Source: a virus
Virus record (IMG/VR): IMGVR_UViG_3300046680_000542
Span: 1-33,645 of that record
Direction: 5' to 3' (one strand)
DNA length: 33,645 nt
Shown here: positions 25,978 through 33,645 of the stretch, in pieces
Layout of the letters: each line of letters starts with the position of its first letter
How positions within the stretch are numbered: the stretch's first letter is position 1
Notes under the pieces: generated by a model
Databases searched by the model: none
Told to the model about the DNA's origin: nothing
Seen by the model: the letters and a program-made list of their open reading frames with translations, nothing else
Made by a program: the position numbers and the translations under genes

Positions 25978-27516
25978 GTGGCCCCGACACCAGCGCTAGC
26001 CAAGGACCTCGAACGAATAGAGCGAGCCCGTCGTAAGAAATACCGATCGCACTTGGCGCTCGTCATCCCCACGCCGAAACAACTTCGGCGGGCAGACCGT
26101 GCGCAGCTGATCGACTTCTACGAGAACTCCTACAAGCTCCGGAACGACTGGATTCGCGATCAGGTCATCAACAACGACCGGATCGACATCTTGGCGACTG
26201 AAGTGCTCGGACTGCAGGTCGAGCCATTTCACCTCGCGATGATGCAGTTTCAGTTCGAGCACGGCGAAAGCTTGCAGCTTTGCTTCCGCGGCGCGGGCAA
26301 GTCGACGACGTGCACTGAGGTGAAAGTCATTCACCTTCTACTCAAGAATCCGAATCTACGGATCTTGATAGCATCGAAGACGTTGCAGAACGCGTGCGGC
26401 TTCTTGAAGAACATCAAGTCGCACTTCGAAACGAACACGCGCCTGCAGGAGATCTTCGGGCGCTACTATGACTCGAAGCGCGTTGGCAAGTGGGACGAGC
26501 GCGAGATTGAGGTGTTGCCGCGCACGATTGTCGCGAAAGAAGCTTCTGTCACGTGCGTCGGTGTCGAAGGCACGGTCGTGTCGAAGCACTACGACGTGAT
26601 CATCTCGGACGACTTGGTCGACGAAGACAACAGCCGCACGAAGTTGCAGCGCGAGAAGACGCAGAAGTGGTTTTACAACACGCTCATGCCGACGCTTGAG
26701 CCGCCCGACGAAAACGTGCCGCACCGCGGCGAGCACCACATGCTCGGGACGCGCTACCACTACGACGATCTGTACGGTCACCTGATCAAAAGCGAGCTCA
26801 AGAAGCACCACCAAGTTATCCCGGCGCTCGACGAGAAGGGCCGAAGCCCGTGGCCGAAGAAGTACCCCGCGAAGTGGTTCCTCGAACGGCGCAAGCGCGC
26901 CGGCCTGATCATTTTCAATGCTCAGTATCAGTGCGACACCGAGGCGATGAAGGGAGAGATCTTTCAGTACGACTACTGTCAGCAGCTCTCAGATGACGTG
27001 TGGCCGGACCCGAAGACGCTTCGCGTCTTCATGGGCGTGGATCTGGCGATCAGTGAAGACGAGAAAGCCGACAAGTTCGCGATCGTCGTGATCGGCGTCA
27101 CCAAGGATCGTAGTGGCTACTACGTGCTCGACTACTTTGAAGATCAGTTGCGCTTCAGCGCACAGACGAAAAAGATCGTCGAATACTATCGGCGCTGGAA
27201 GCCGATCCGCTGTGGCATTGAAACCAATCAGTACCAGGCGGCTCAGTACCAAACGCTGAAAGAGGTCGACAAGGATCTCCGTTTGAAGCGCGTTCAAACG
27301 GACAAGGACAAGATCACGCGCGCGTGGAAATTGTCGGCTCTTTTCGAAGACAAACGCATGTTCTTCCGCAAGGGCTCGCAGGCGCTTCTGATCGAACATC
27401 TCGTGCTCTTTCCGAACCACAAGTACAAAGATCTTTTTGACGCACTCGACCTCGCCGTCACCACCAGCAAAATGCGGCGCCGTGGCAGCGCCAGAAAAGA
27501 ACCGGGAGTCATTTGA
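25978..27516 (+). CDS. terL: Terminase large subunit (512 aa)
   Basis: The packaging motor that cuts and pumps phage DNA into the head. The ATPase domain has Walker A Arg-Gly-Ala-Gly-Lys-Ser-Thr (104-110) and Walker B Val-Ile-Ile-Ser-Asp-Asp (207-212). The nuclease domain shows three acidic sites in order: Asp355 (Gly-Val-Asp-Leu-Ala), Glu415 (Gly-Ile-Glu-Thr-Asn) and Asp491 (Ala-Leu-Asp-Leu-Ala). Size is usual. Start at GTG 25978, shortly after a GAAGG. Followed directly by the portal gene. Confidence 0.95.
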   Translation: MAPTPALAKDLERIERARRKKYRSHLALVIPTPKQLRRADRAQLIDFYENSYKLRNDWIRDQVINNDRIDILATEVLGLQVEPFHLAMMQFQFEHGESLQLCFRGAGKSTTCTEVKVIHLLLKNPNLRILIASKTLQNACGFLKNIKSHFETNTRLQEIFGRYYDSKRVGKWDEREIEVLPRTIVAKEASVTCVGVEGTVVSKHYDVIISDDLVDEDNSRTKLQREKTQKWFYNTLMPTLEPPDENVPHRGEHHMLGTRYHYDDLYGHLIKSELKKHHQVIPALDEKGRSPWPKKYPAKWFLERRKRAGLIIFNAQYQCDTEAMKGEIFQYDYCQQLSDDVWPDPKTLRVFMGVDLAISEDEKADKFAIVVIGVTKDRSGYYVLDYFEDQLRFSAQTKKIVEYYRRWKPIRCGIETNQYQAAQYQTLKEVDKDLRLKRVQTDKDKITRAWKLSALFEDKRMFFRKGSQALLIEHLVLFPNHKYKDLFDALDLAVTTSKMRRRGSARKEPGVI

Positions 27517-27518
27517 CT

Positions 27519-29408
27519 ATGCGAATCGACAACGCAGCTACCGCTATTCCACTGTCTGCGCAGCGCTCCGCGTCGGGAGCTGCCAACGCGGCCAACCACA
27601 AAGCGCTACGTCAGGTGCGCGCGCTGGTGATCGACGTTCGCAAGAACGGCGGAGCGAACGGCCTGACAGAATCGAAAGAAGATCCGGGCAAGTCGGAAGC
27701 GCTGGCCGAAGAGCCATTCAACGCGCTCGGCCACAAGGGCCGGATCATCATGCCGCCGTTCGACATGCTGACGCTCGCGATGCTACCCGAAAACAGCTCC
27801 GAGATGTTTCAGTGCGTCGAGGCCATGGAGATGAACATCGAAGCGACCGGACATCGCTTCGTGTCGAGACTGCGGCTCGATGACGTCACCAAAATCGAAG
27901 ACGATCAGGCGTCGGACACCAAGGGAGATCTGACCCCGGAGCAGCGCAAGGCGCTCGATGGCGCGCGCGCCGAAAAGGTGCGGCTCACGAACTTTTTCAC
28001 CTACTGCACGACCGAAAGTTTCGTTCAGTTTCGTCGGCGCTTGCGCAAGGATCTCGAAACGACCGGCAACGCGTACTACGAGGTCATTCGCAACGCAGCG
28101 GGTGAGGTCCAGGGCTTTACGCACTTGCCGAGCTATCAAATGCGTCTGGGCAAGATGGAGGACGAAGCGGTCGAAGTTACGCGAAAAATCTTGGAGCTGC
28201 AGCCGGATGGTAGCGTGGTCGTGAAGGAGCAGCGTGTCATGCGCCGGTTTCGCACGTTTGTGCAGAGCCGCACGATTCAGCAAGGTCGCACGACGTCGTC
28301 GATCACAGGCCACAAGGTCGTGTGGTTCAAGGAGTTCGGCGATCCGCGCGCGTACTCGAAGAGCAGTGGCGAGCACGATGGCGAGGGCGGCGAGCGCAAG
28401 CGCATCGACCTGAAGGATCGAGCGAGTGAAGTCCTTCACCTGAAGCTCTACAGCCCGCGCAGCCCTTACGGGCTGCCACGGTTCATCGGCAATTTGCTGT
28501 CGATCTTTGGCGACCGCGCGGCCGAGGAAATCAACTGGATCACGTTCAAGAACAACAACATCCCGTCGATGGTTGTCGCCGTTTCGAACGGGCAGCTGAC
28601 GCAAGGCACCGTCGATCGTATCGAGTCGTTCGTCGAGTCACAGATCCAGGGCTCGGACAACTACAGCAAGTTTTTGATCATCGAAGCCGAACCCACCGGC
28701 GAGGACACGGCGGGCGAGGACGGCGGCCAAGTGAAGATCGATGTCAAGCCGCTGACCAAAGAGCAGCACGCCGACGCGCTCTTTCAGAACTACAGCACGA
28801 ACAACCAGGACAAGATCCGCCGTTCGTTTCGCTTGCCGCCGATCTTCGTGGGCCGAGCGGGCGATTACACGCGTTCAACTGCCGAGTCGTCGCGGCGCCT
28901 TGCGGACGAGCAAGTGTTTGCGCCCGAGCGTATGGAGTTCGACGAGATGATGAACCGGTTGATCTTCCCAGAGATGGGAGTGATCTTTCACAAGTTCAAG
29001 TCGAACACGCCCAACACGACCGACAACACACAGCTCGTGAAGATCTTGGGCGGCTCAGAGAAGACGGGCGGCATGACGCCGCGCATCGCGCGCTTCTTGC
29101 TCGAAGACATCTTGGGCGCTGACTTGCCCAACTTCGCCGCAGACTTCCCGGCCGATGTTCCGTTCAGCATGACCATGGCCGAGGCCGTGAAAAACCAAGC
29201 TCAGCCCACTGAGCCTGGCCAGCAAGTGACGGCGCTCAAGGCGCTGGGCCTGATCGACGACAACGACGAGCTGGACCTGTCTTCGCTGGGCCTCGAAGAT
29301 CTCGACGAGAACGATCCTGAAAGCGTGATCGAAGTCGCAAAGCGTCTTTTGGCGCTCAACCGCTCTGCAGAAATCATCTGGCGTAAGCGAATGACGGAGA
29401 GCGCGTGA
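27519..29408 (+). CDS. Portal protein (629 aa)
   Basis: Forms the 12-fold ring through which DNA enters and leaves the head, docking TerL. The family elements appear in order: an N-terminal helical region, Asp-Met-Leu-Thr-Leu, an Asp-Leu-Glu-Thr-Thr-Gly-Asn-Ala-Tyr-Tyr strand-turn, Tyr-Gly-Leu-Pro-Arg, an Asn-Trp-Ile-Thr-Phe stem helix, then Arg-Leu-Pro-Pro-Ile-Phe-Val-Gly and Thr-Ala-Glu-Ser-Ser. This is the PBSX-type portal pattern. At about 285-315 lies a low-complexity acidic/basic loop. ATG 27519 chosen; a TTG at 27513 sits at a better distance from the GGGAG ribosome site. Confidence 0.9.
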   Translation: MRIDNAATAIPLSAQRSASGAANAANHKALRQVRALVIDVRKNGGANGLTESKEDPGKSEALAEEPFNALGHKGRIIMPPFDMLTLAMLPENSSEMFQCVEAMEMNIEATGHRFVSRLRLDDVTKIEDDQASDTKGDLTPEQRKALDGARAEKVRLTNFFTYCTTESFVQFRRRLRKDLETTGNAYYEVIRNAAGEVQGFTHLPSYQMRLGKMEDEAVEVTRKILELQPDGSVVVKEQRVMRRFRTFVQSRTIQQGRTTSSITGHKVVWFKEFGDPRAYSKSSGEHDGEGGERKRIDLKDRASEVLHLKLYSPRSPYGLPRFIGNLLSIFGDRAAEEINWITFKNNNIPSMVVAVSNGQLTQGTVDRIESFVESQIQGSDNYSKFLIIEAEPTGEDTAGEDGGQVKIDVKPLTKEQHADALFQNYSTNNQDKIRRSFRLPPIFVGRAGDYTRSTAESSRRLADEQVFAPERMEFDEMMNRLIFPEMGVIFHKFKSNTPNTTDNTQLVKILGGSEKTGGMTPRIARFLLEDILGADLPNFAADFPADVPFSMTMAEAVKNQAQPTEPGQQVTALKALGLIDDNDELDLSSLGLEDLDENDPESVIEVAKRLLALNRSAEIIWRKRMTESA

Positions 29409-30496
29409 AAAGCGCCGCGCTGCATCACGCGTTGTCAGGCGAGTGCTGCTCGCGTGAGTTGGACATCTTGCACGATGTGCTTGTGACGTCGGACGTGTCT
29501 ATCGCCAAGGCGCTGATGATCAGTGAGGTCGCGCAAATCGCACGCCATGAGATGCGCATGCGCGACTACTTGCTGGGCAAGTGGCGCGTGCGTACCAAGC
29601 AGGCGAGCGCGCAAGCGGCCTCGGCGTACAAGGAGGCGGGCACCGTAAAGGCGGTGCGCGCCACCGTCGACACGGTGATGAAGAAGTGGGCCGGCGACGT
29701 GGAGGAACGCGCGACATCCGAGCTGTCGAGCATCTACAGGCTGGCGCGCAAGGCGGGTTGGAAGAAGGCCAAGGGCAAGACGAAGGCGTCGCTGCAGTAC
29801 GTCGTGCCCAATCTGTCCGAGCTCGACACGCCGCTGGCCAAGGCCAAGAAAAAAATACCCGAGGTCTCGCCCAAGTTCGATCTGCTCGACGAAAACGCGC
29901 TCGAAGAGCTGACTGCCGACCAGATGCTGTGGATCGGCATTCACTATGCGAAAAATGTTCGAGACGCAGTTCGAATCGCGGTGACGCCGACCATGCTCGA
30001 AGGCATGGGCCGGGTCGAAGCCGGCAAATTCATCGCGAAGGCGCTCGAAGAAATGCTCGGCAAGGTCTCTGTGCCGAGTGGATTCATAGGCACGGACGCC
30101 AAGTACTTCGAAGGCTTGGCAGCAAACACCACGACGAACGCGCGCGTACGCGGACAGATTCGAAGTTTTTCTGACATCGGGATCACGGCATACGAGATCG
30201 TGAACCCGATGGATGAGCGGACCTCCGACATCTGTCAGTACATGAACGGCAAAGTCTTTCAGGTGTCTGACGCCGAGGCGCAGATCGCGAAGACGGGCGC
30301 CGCGAGGTCGCCAGCTGCAGTACGCGCGGCGCACCCGTGGTTGTCGGCCGATGAGATCCAAGAGATCGGAGACAACGGCGGGACCAAAGCGCTGGCCGAA
30401 GCCGGCTTGGCGCTGCCGCCGTACCATTTTAGGTGCCGTTCTACGGTCGACATCTCGCTTGGGTCGATGGACTTCGACAGTCTCGAAAACGAGTAG
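29405..30496 (+). CDS. MuF-like minor head protein (363 aa)
   Basis: GTG overlaps the portal stop. The N-terminal 200 residues are a helical, Lys-rich region that may interact with the portal. The C-terminus carries the MuF domain signature Asn-Pro-x-Asp-Glu-Arg-Thr-Ser-Asp-Ile-Cys (267-277) and Leu-Pro-Pro-Tyr-His-Phe-Arg-Cys-Arg-Ser-Thr-Val (337-348). The paired Cys and His residues are the domain's conserved metal-like site. MuF proteins sit at the portal and can carry toxins or inner-head enzymes; no extra toxin domain is visible here. Confidence 0.85.
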   Translation: MKSAALHHALSGECCSRELDILHDVLVTSDVSIAKALMISEVAQIARHEMRMRDYLLGKWRVRTKQASAQAASAYKEAGTVKAVRATVDTVMKKWAGDVEERATSELSSIYRLARKAGWKKAKGKTKASLQYVVPNLSELDTPLAKAKKKIPEVSPKFDLLDENALEELTADQMLWIGIHYAKNVRDAVRIAVTPTMLEGMGRVEAGKFIAKALEEMLGKVSVPSGFIGTDAKYFEGLAANTTTNARVRGQIRSFSDIGITAYEIVNPMDERTSDICQYMNGKVFQVSDAEAQIAKTGAARSPAAVRAAHPWLSADEIQEIGDNGGTKALAEAGLALPPYHFRCRSTVDISLGSMDFDSLENE

Positions 30497-30501
30497 GCCA
30501 A

Positions 30502-30528
30502 CCACGTCACGATAAACTCGTGACGTGG
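30502..30528 (+). other. Hairpin overlapping the protease start codon
   Basis: CCACGTCAC (30502-30510) pairs perfectly with GTGACGTGG (30520-30528) around a 9-base loop. The GTG start of the protease gene (30525-30527) lies inside the 3' arm. The loop and the arm's start contain TAAACT (30513-30518), 6 bases before the GTG. Confidence 0.6.
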
Positions 30529-31088
30529 ACATTCAAGGACACCTCGACTCTATCGCCGCGCTCGCGAAAGGCGCGCAGAAGCAGCGCGCTGAAAAGCATG
30601 TTTCGCCCGAGCCAGAGGCCGCCGAGCCGGCGCCGGACGACGGGCAGGCCGAGTGCGAGGCCGATGCAGAAGACGAAGACTCTGAACAGAGTTCAGTCGA
30701 AAAGCGGATCGAAATCGAGATCCTCAAGGCGTCGGACGAAGAACAGACCGTCAGCGGGGTTGTGCTGCAACCTGAAGTGGTCGACGCGCACGGCGACATC
30801 ATGTCGGCCGACGTGATCAAGCAGGCCGCATACGGCTTTCTTCAGAACTTCAATCGAACGACGAAACTCGGCGTGCAGCACTCGACTTTCCCCAAGGGAA
30901 AGCTCGCGCTCGTCGAAAGCTACATCGCGCCAAACGGGATCGTGCTTGGCGCAAAGACGGTTCGTCAGGGCTCTTGGATCATGACAGTCAAAGTGCTCGA
31001 CGCGGACATTTGGAAGAAAGTCAAAGACGGCAAGATCGGCGGCTTCAGCATCGGCGGTCGAGCCAAGGTCGTGAAGCTCGAAGAGTGA
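30525..31088 (+). CDS. XkdF-like prohead protease (187 aa)
   Basis: Cleaves scaffold and capsid proteins as the head matures. After a disordered acidic stretch (26-58) the protease part has Val-Ser-Gly-Val-Val-Leu-Gln-Pro-Glu-Val-Val-Asp-x-His-Gly-Asp, the likely catalytic His119 (Gly-Val-Gln-His-Ser), Ser132 (Val-Glu-Ser-Tyr-Ile-Ala-Pro), a Trp-Ile-Met-Thr-Val-Lys-Val strand and the closing Ile-Gly-Gly-Phe-Ser-Ile-Gly-Gly. In PBSX-type XkdF this module continues into a C-terminal part; here that part is in the next gene. The GTG lies within a hairpin and 6 bases after TAAACT. Confidence 0.8.
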   Translation: MDIQGHLDSIAALAKGAQKQRAEKHVSPEPEAAEPAPDDGQAECEADAEDEDSEQSSVEKRIEIEILKASDEEQTVSGVVLQPEVVDAHGDIMSADVIKQAAYGFLQNFNRTTKLGVQHSTFPKGKLALVESYIAPNGIVLGAKTVRQGSWIMTVKVLDADIWKKVKDGKIGGFSIGGRAKVVKLEE

Positions 31089-31105
31089 GAGGGAGCTCGA
31101 ACACA

Positions 31106-32086
31106 ATGCCGAAGCAGGCAAAGCGCAGATTCGTTGGTCTGGACACCCAAGAAGTAAGCTTGGTCGACACACCGGCGAACGAAGTCGATTTTTTGGTGAT
31201 CAAAAATCAGGAGGGTCTAAGCATGGGAGCCACAGCTGCAAAGAAAGCAACCGAAGCCGTCGAGCTCGAAGTCGCCGAGGGCGGCGACGCCAACGTGGCG
31301 AAGGCGATGGCACACGTCAACGACATCGTCACGAAGATCACGGGCCTGGTAGCCGTGAAGAAAGAGACTAAGGCGCCGGCCGATGGCGATGAGCCCGCCG
31401 ACGGCGACGAAGACACCGACGAGACCGAGACCGCGAAGTCGGTGAGCGTGGAAAGCGTCTTGGAAGAAGCCGGGCTCGACCCGAAGACGACGAAGCTTCT
31501 CGTGACGAAGCTGAAGAAAGCCTTCCCGTTCCCTCCGAAAAAGCCGGGCAAGGGGCAGGCCGACGATGGCGACGAAGACGACGGCAAGAAGACGAAGACC
31601 AAGAAGGCAAAGGCAGCGCAGAGCAAGGCAGACGACGAGCTCGACGCGCTCTTGGCCGATGAGCCGCTCACCATGGCCGGGCTCGCCACGGCGGTGCAGA
31701 AAGCAGCCGCGTTTACTCCGCAGCGGATCAAGGCGCTGCAGAGCGCGCAAGAGATCCTGAAGCTGGTCCTCGAAGCCGTGGGCACTCCGGGCACGTCGCC
31801 CAACGCCAACACGCCCGCTGTCGAGTCGCACGGCAATCCGAGCTCGGTCGACGATCTGACCAAGCCGTCCAAGAAGCCGACCATGACCGGCACGCTGAAG
31901 TCGGCCGATGGCGAAGAGGGCGAAGTCGTTTCGCTCTTGAAGAGCTTGGCGACGGCCGTCGGCGGCCTCGTCACGCGCGTCGAGAAGATCGAGAAGGTCC
32001 GCGTCGACTCGAACAGCGCCGAAAACGACGGCGGGACGGAGACCTCCACCAAGAAGTCCGGCTCCATTTGGAGCGGCGTTCTGTAG
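31106..32086 (+). CDS. Head scaffold protein with internal start (326 aa)
   Basis: The first 39 residues, Arg-Arg-Phe-Val-Gly-Leu-Asp ... Val-Ser-Leu-Val-Asp-Thr-Pro-Ala-Asn, match the C-terminal part of XkdF-like proteases. The rest is a low-complexity Lys/Asp/Glu-rich chain with helical stretches (about 220-245 and 280-300), as expected of a scaffold removed by the protease. The second start at 31223 has a much better ribosome site (AGGAGGG) and would give the scaffold alone, 287 residues. Start 31106 has a GGGAG about 11 bases upstream. Confidence 0.7.
   Translation: MPKQAKRRFVGLDTQEVSLVDTPANEVDFLVIKNQEGLSMGATAAKKATEAVELEVAEGGDANVAKAMAHVNDIVTKITGLVAVKKETKAPADGDEPADGDEDTDETETAKSVSVESVLEEAGLDPKTTKLLVTKLKKAFPFPPKKPGKGQADDGDEDDGKKTKTKKAKAAQSKADDELDALLADEPLTMAGLATAVQKAAAFTPQRIKALQSAQEILKLVLEAVGTPGTSPNANTPAVESHGNPSSVDDLTKPSKKPTMTGTLKSADGEEGEVVSLLKSLATAVGGLVTRVEKIEKVRVDSNSAENDGGTETSTKKSGSIWSGVL
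31209..31225 (+). promoter_or_regulatory. Strong internal ribosome site and start within the scaffold gene
   Basis: AGGAGGG (31209-31215) is 7 bases before an in-frame ATG (31223-31225). Codon 40 of the long form would be the start of the short form. Confidence 0.65.
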
Positions 32087-32147
32087 TTGAACGACGATCA
32101 CACCTAGGCCCTCAAAAGAAACTTTCGAGACAGGGAGACAGCAACAG

Positions 32148-33341
32148 ATGGCAATCGCAAACGAAGAGCTCGTCAGAAAGGCCACGATCGTCGCCAACGA
32201 TCTCGCGTCTGGCGGAAAACTGAATGACGCGCAGTCCGACCGATTCATCGATTTCGTGATCGACGAAACCGTGCTCAAGGACAACGCGCGGATCGTGCGC
32301 TTCCGCAATGAAAACTTGGAGATCGACAAAATCGGTGTGGGCAAGCGCGTCGCTGTGCCCAAGGCCGAAGGCGTCGACCCGCAAGTGCGCCGCGGCATCA
32401 CGACCAGCAAGATCACCATCACGCCGCATGAGCTGATGGTGCCGTTCGAGATCGGCGACAACTTCCGAGAGCTGAACATCGAGGGCGACAACGTCGAAGA
32501 GACGATCATTCGTCTGATGGCGACACAGCTCGCCAACGACCTCGAAGATCTCTACCTCAACGGCAACAAGCTCGGCCCCGCGATCCCGCAATCGGATCTG
32601 ATCGAAGGCGGCTCGAACGACGAAATCAAAGACAGCTACCTCGCGCTCAGCGACGGCTGGTCTGTGCTCGCCGACGGCTCGAACGTGGTCGACGCGCAAG
32701 GCGCAAACGTGGGCCTGTCGATCTTCAGCAAAGCGATTCGTGCGATGCCGACAAAGTTCCGTCGGAACCGTGCTGCACTGCGATGGTTCATGAGCCCGGA
32801 TCTGTGGCAGCTCTACATGGAGAAACTCTCCACGCGCGCGACCGCACTCGGTGACAACGCTGCCGGTGGCGGTGGCGGTACGCCTGGACCGTTCGGCATC
32901 CAAGCCGTGCCCGTTCCGCTCTGGGAGTTCGAGCCGCTCACCGTCGAACACGTGCAGTTGAACGGCACGACGGCCGTCGCTCTGAAAAACGCCAACATCA
33001 CCGACGTCGTGGTGCACGACGACGCGCTCGAAAAGGTCCCGACCGCGCCGTACATCTTGGGCACCGACTACAGCGTCGACACGGCGGCAGGAACCATCAC
33101 ACGCATCGGCGGCGCGATCAGCTCCGGCGACATCGTGAAGGTGACCTACCGTTCGAGCCCGCAGCTCATCCTGACGCACCAAAACAACTTCATCGTGGGC
33201 ATCGGTCGCGAGATCCGGATCGAGCGCGACCGCGACATCTACAAGGGCGTGAATCAGTACGCAATCACGTCCAAGGTCGACGTCCAGTTCGAAGAGCTCT
33301 CCGCGATCGTCAAGGTCCGGAACATCGGCCTCGGCGTCTAG
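32148..33341 (+). CDS. Major capsid protein, HK97-fold with an inserted domain (397 aa)
   Basis: Main shell protein. GGGAG lies about 8 bases before the ATG. The N-terminus is helical. An Ile-Thr-Ile-Thr-Pro-His-Glu-Leu-Met-Val-Pro-Phe-Glu-Ile strand run (88-102), a long spine-helix stretch (Val-Glu-Glu-Thr-Ile-Ile-Arg-Leu-Met-Ala-Thr-Gln-Leu-Ala, 116-130) and the C-terminal Ile-Gly-Arg-Glu-Ile-Arg-Ile-Glu-Arg-Asp-Arg-Asp (352-363) follow the usual order. A beta-rich insertion of about 75 residues (262-336) with Tyr-Ile-Leu-Gly-Thr-Asp-Tyr-Ser-Val-Asp and Gly-Thr-Ile-Thr-Arg-Ile interrupts the C-terminal part; it may be an Ig-like surface domain. Confidence 0.88.
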   Translation: MAIANEELVRKATIVANDLASGGKLNDAQSDRFIDFVIDETVLKDNARIVRFRNENLEIDKIGVGKRVAVPKAEGVDPQVRRGITTSKITITPHELMVPFEIGDNFRELNIEGDNVEETIIRLMATQLANDLEDLYLNGNKLGPAIPQSDLIEGGSNDEIKDSYLALSDGWSVLADGSNVVDAQGANVGLSIFSKAIRAMPTKFRRNRAALRWFMSPDLWQLYMEKLSTRATALGDNAAGGGGGTPGPFGIQAVPVPLWEFEPLTVEHVQLNGTTAVALKNANITDVVVHDDALEKVPTAPYILGTDYSVDTAAGTITRIGGAISSGDIVKVTYRSSPQLILTHQNNFIVGIGREIRIERDRDIYKGVNQYAITSKVDVQFEELSAIVKVRNIGLGV

Positions 33342-33410
33342 CCGGTAACTTGCTTGTGGCGCGCCACTAAGCTCACTGCGCGTTTTGATTGGCCATAGGA
33401 GGCCCAAGAA

Positions 33411-33645
33411 ATGTTTCAAGCCAAGATCACACTGCAACGACAGAAGAAGGGGCCCTTGACGCATACGGGCTTCAAGGGTCGCTCGATGGCAAAGGGTGAT
33501 TCGTTCACCACGACCAACCCCGAAGAAGCGGCTTACTACCGCGCGCAGCCCGGCTTTGCGGTCACGGTCACCAAGGGCAAGCTTCCGACGCCCAAGGCTG
33601 CCGAGCCCGAAGAAGTCGATCTGCCCGAAGCCGACGACGCCGAGG
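33411..33645 (+). CDS. Gene after the capsid gene, cut by the window end
   Basis: The ATG 33411 has AGGAGG 9 bases upstream (33397-33402). The frame stays open to the end of the window, 78 codons. The start is basic (Gln-Arg-Gln-Lys-Lys-Gly) and the later part is Lys/Pro/Glu-rich and acidic. Position after the capsid gene suggests a head-completion or decoration protein; no family can be read from the part present. The gap 33342-33410 holds the palindrome GTGGCGCGCCAC (33356-33367). Confidence 0.6.
   Translation, partial: MFQAKITLQRQKKGPLTHTGFKGRSMAKGDSFTTTNPEEAAYYRAQPGFAVTVTKGKLPTPKAAEPEEVDLPEADDAE

Noticed and set aside
32112-33464. Long minus-strand open frame (450 codons) opposite the capsid gene
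   Set aside because: Antisense shadow of the major capsid gene.
1-33645. CRISPR array or insertion sequence
   Set aside because: No regularly spaced repeats and no transposase-like frame or terminal inverted repeats were seen.

Overview
The window looks like most of the genome of a temperate tailed phage in its free (non-integrated) form. The DNA is GC-rich and densely coded, with many 4-base stop/start overlaps (ATGA, GTGA). Virion genes of the PBSX/HK97 type are clear at the right: terminase, portal, MuF-like minor head protein, XkdF-like protease, scaffold and HK97-fold capsid. A tyrosine integrase sits beside the 3' half of a tRNA-Pro(UGG) gene. That core is flanked on both sides by the same 22-bp direct repeat, as expected of an attP with its two arm sites. 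Integration would separate those arms, so DNA on both sides of the site is probably phage. The host cannot be read directly. An SspB-like protein and several small families recall Myxococcota (Polyangia/Myxococcia), but this is a weak inference.

Layout. 1-593 holds no convincing gene but has operator-like repeats. 594-4052 (+) are small early or accessory genes. 4059-6973 (-) is an operon of unknown proteins with two or three membrane proteins and a 43-residue Cys-rich gene. 6974-7112 is a divergent control region with a palindromic site in its middle. 7113-7544 (+) and 7585-8358 (-) converge on a hairpin terminator. 8440-12794 (+) opens with an Acb2-like anti-CBASS gene and an SspB-like ClpXP-adaptor gene, followed by a run of small proteins, many with zinc-ribbon cysteines. 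12991-15536 (-) is an island with its own recurring promoter type (TTGCGC with TAGATA) that includes a secreted DUF4352-like protein and a DUF6011 protein. 15688-19393 (+) leads through a DUF1643 protein to an excisionase-like HTH gene and the integrase. attP lies at 19506-19740. 19915-21513 holds four overlapping small genes, and 21612-23423 a double-HTH protein and the probable small terminase. 23433-33645 is the packaging and head module, cut off in the gene after the capsid gene.

Three things stand out. First, about fourteen genes on both strands start exactly 5-6 bases after a TANNNT hexamer and have no ribosome-binding site, which points to widespread leaderless transcription. Second, a composite site (GAAAG-N3-CTTTC, then about 8 bases, then AGTTACCC) recurs at promoters in the left part and is a candidate binding site for a phage regulator. 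Third, several genes seem to be expressed in unusual ways: an A_AAG_GGC heptamer where a -1 shift would fuse the HTH protein to the integrase, a scaffold gene with a strong internal start, and a protease start codon buried in a perfect hairpin. A possible caspase-like His/Cys protein is encoded between the two terminase subunits.

Most small proteins have no function I can recognise. Their descriptions below are limited to what the sequence shows.
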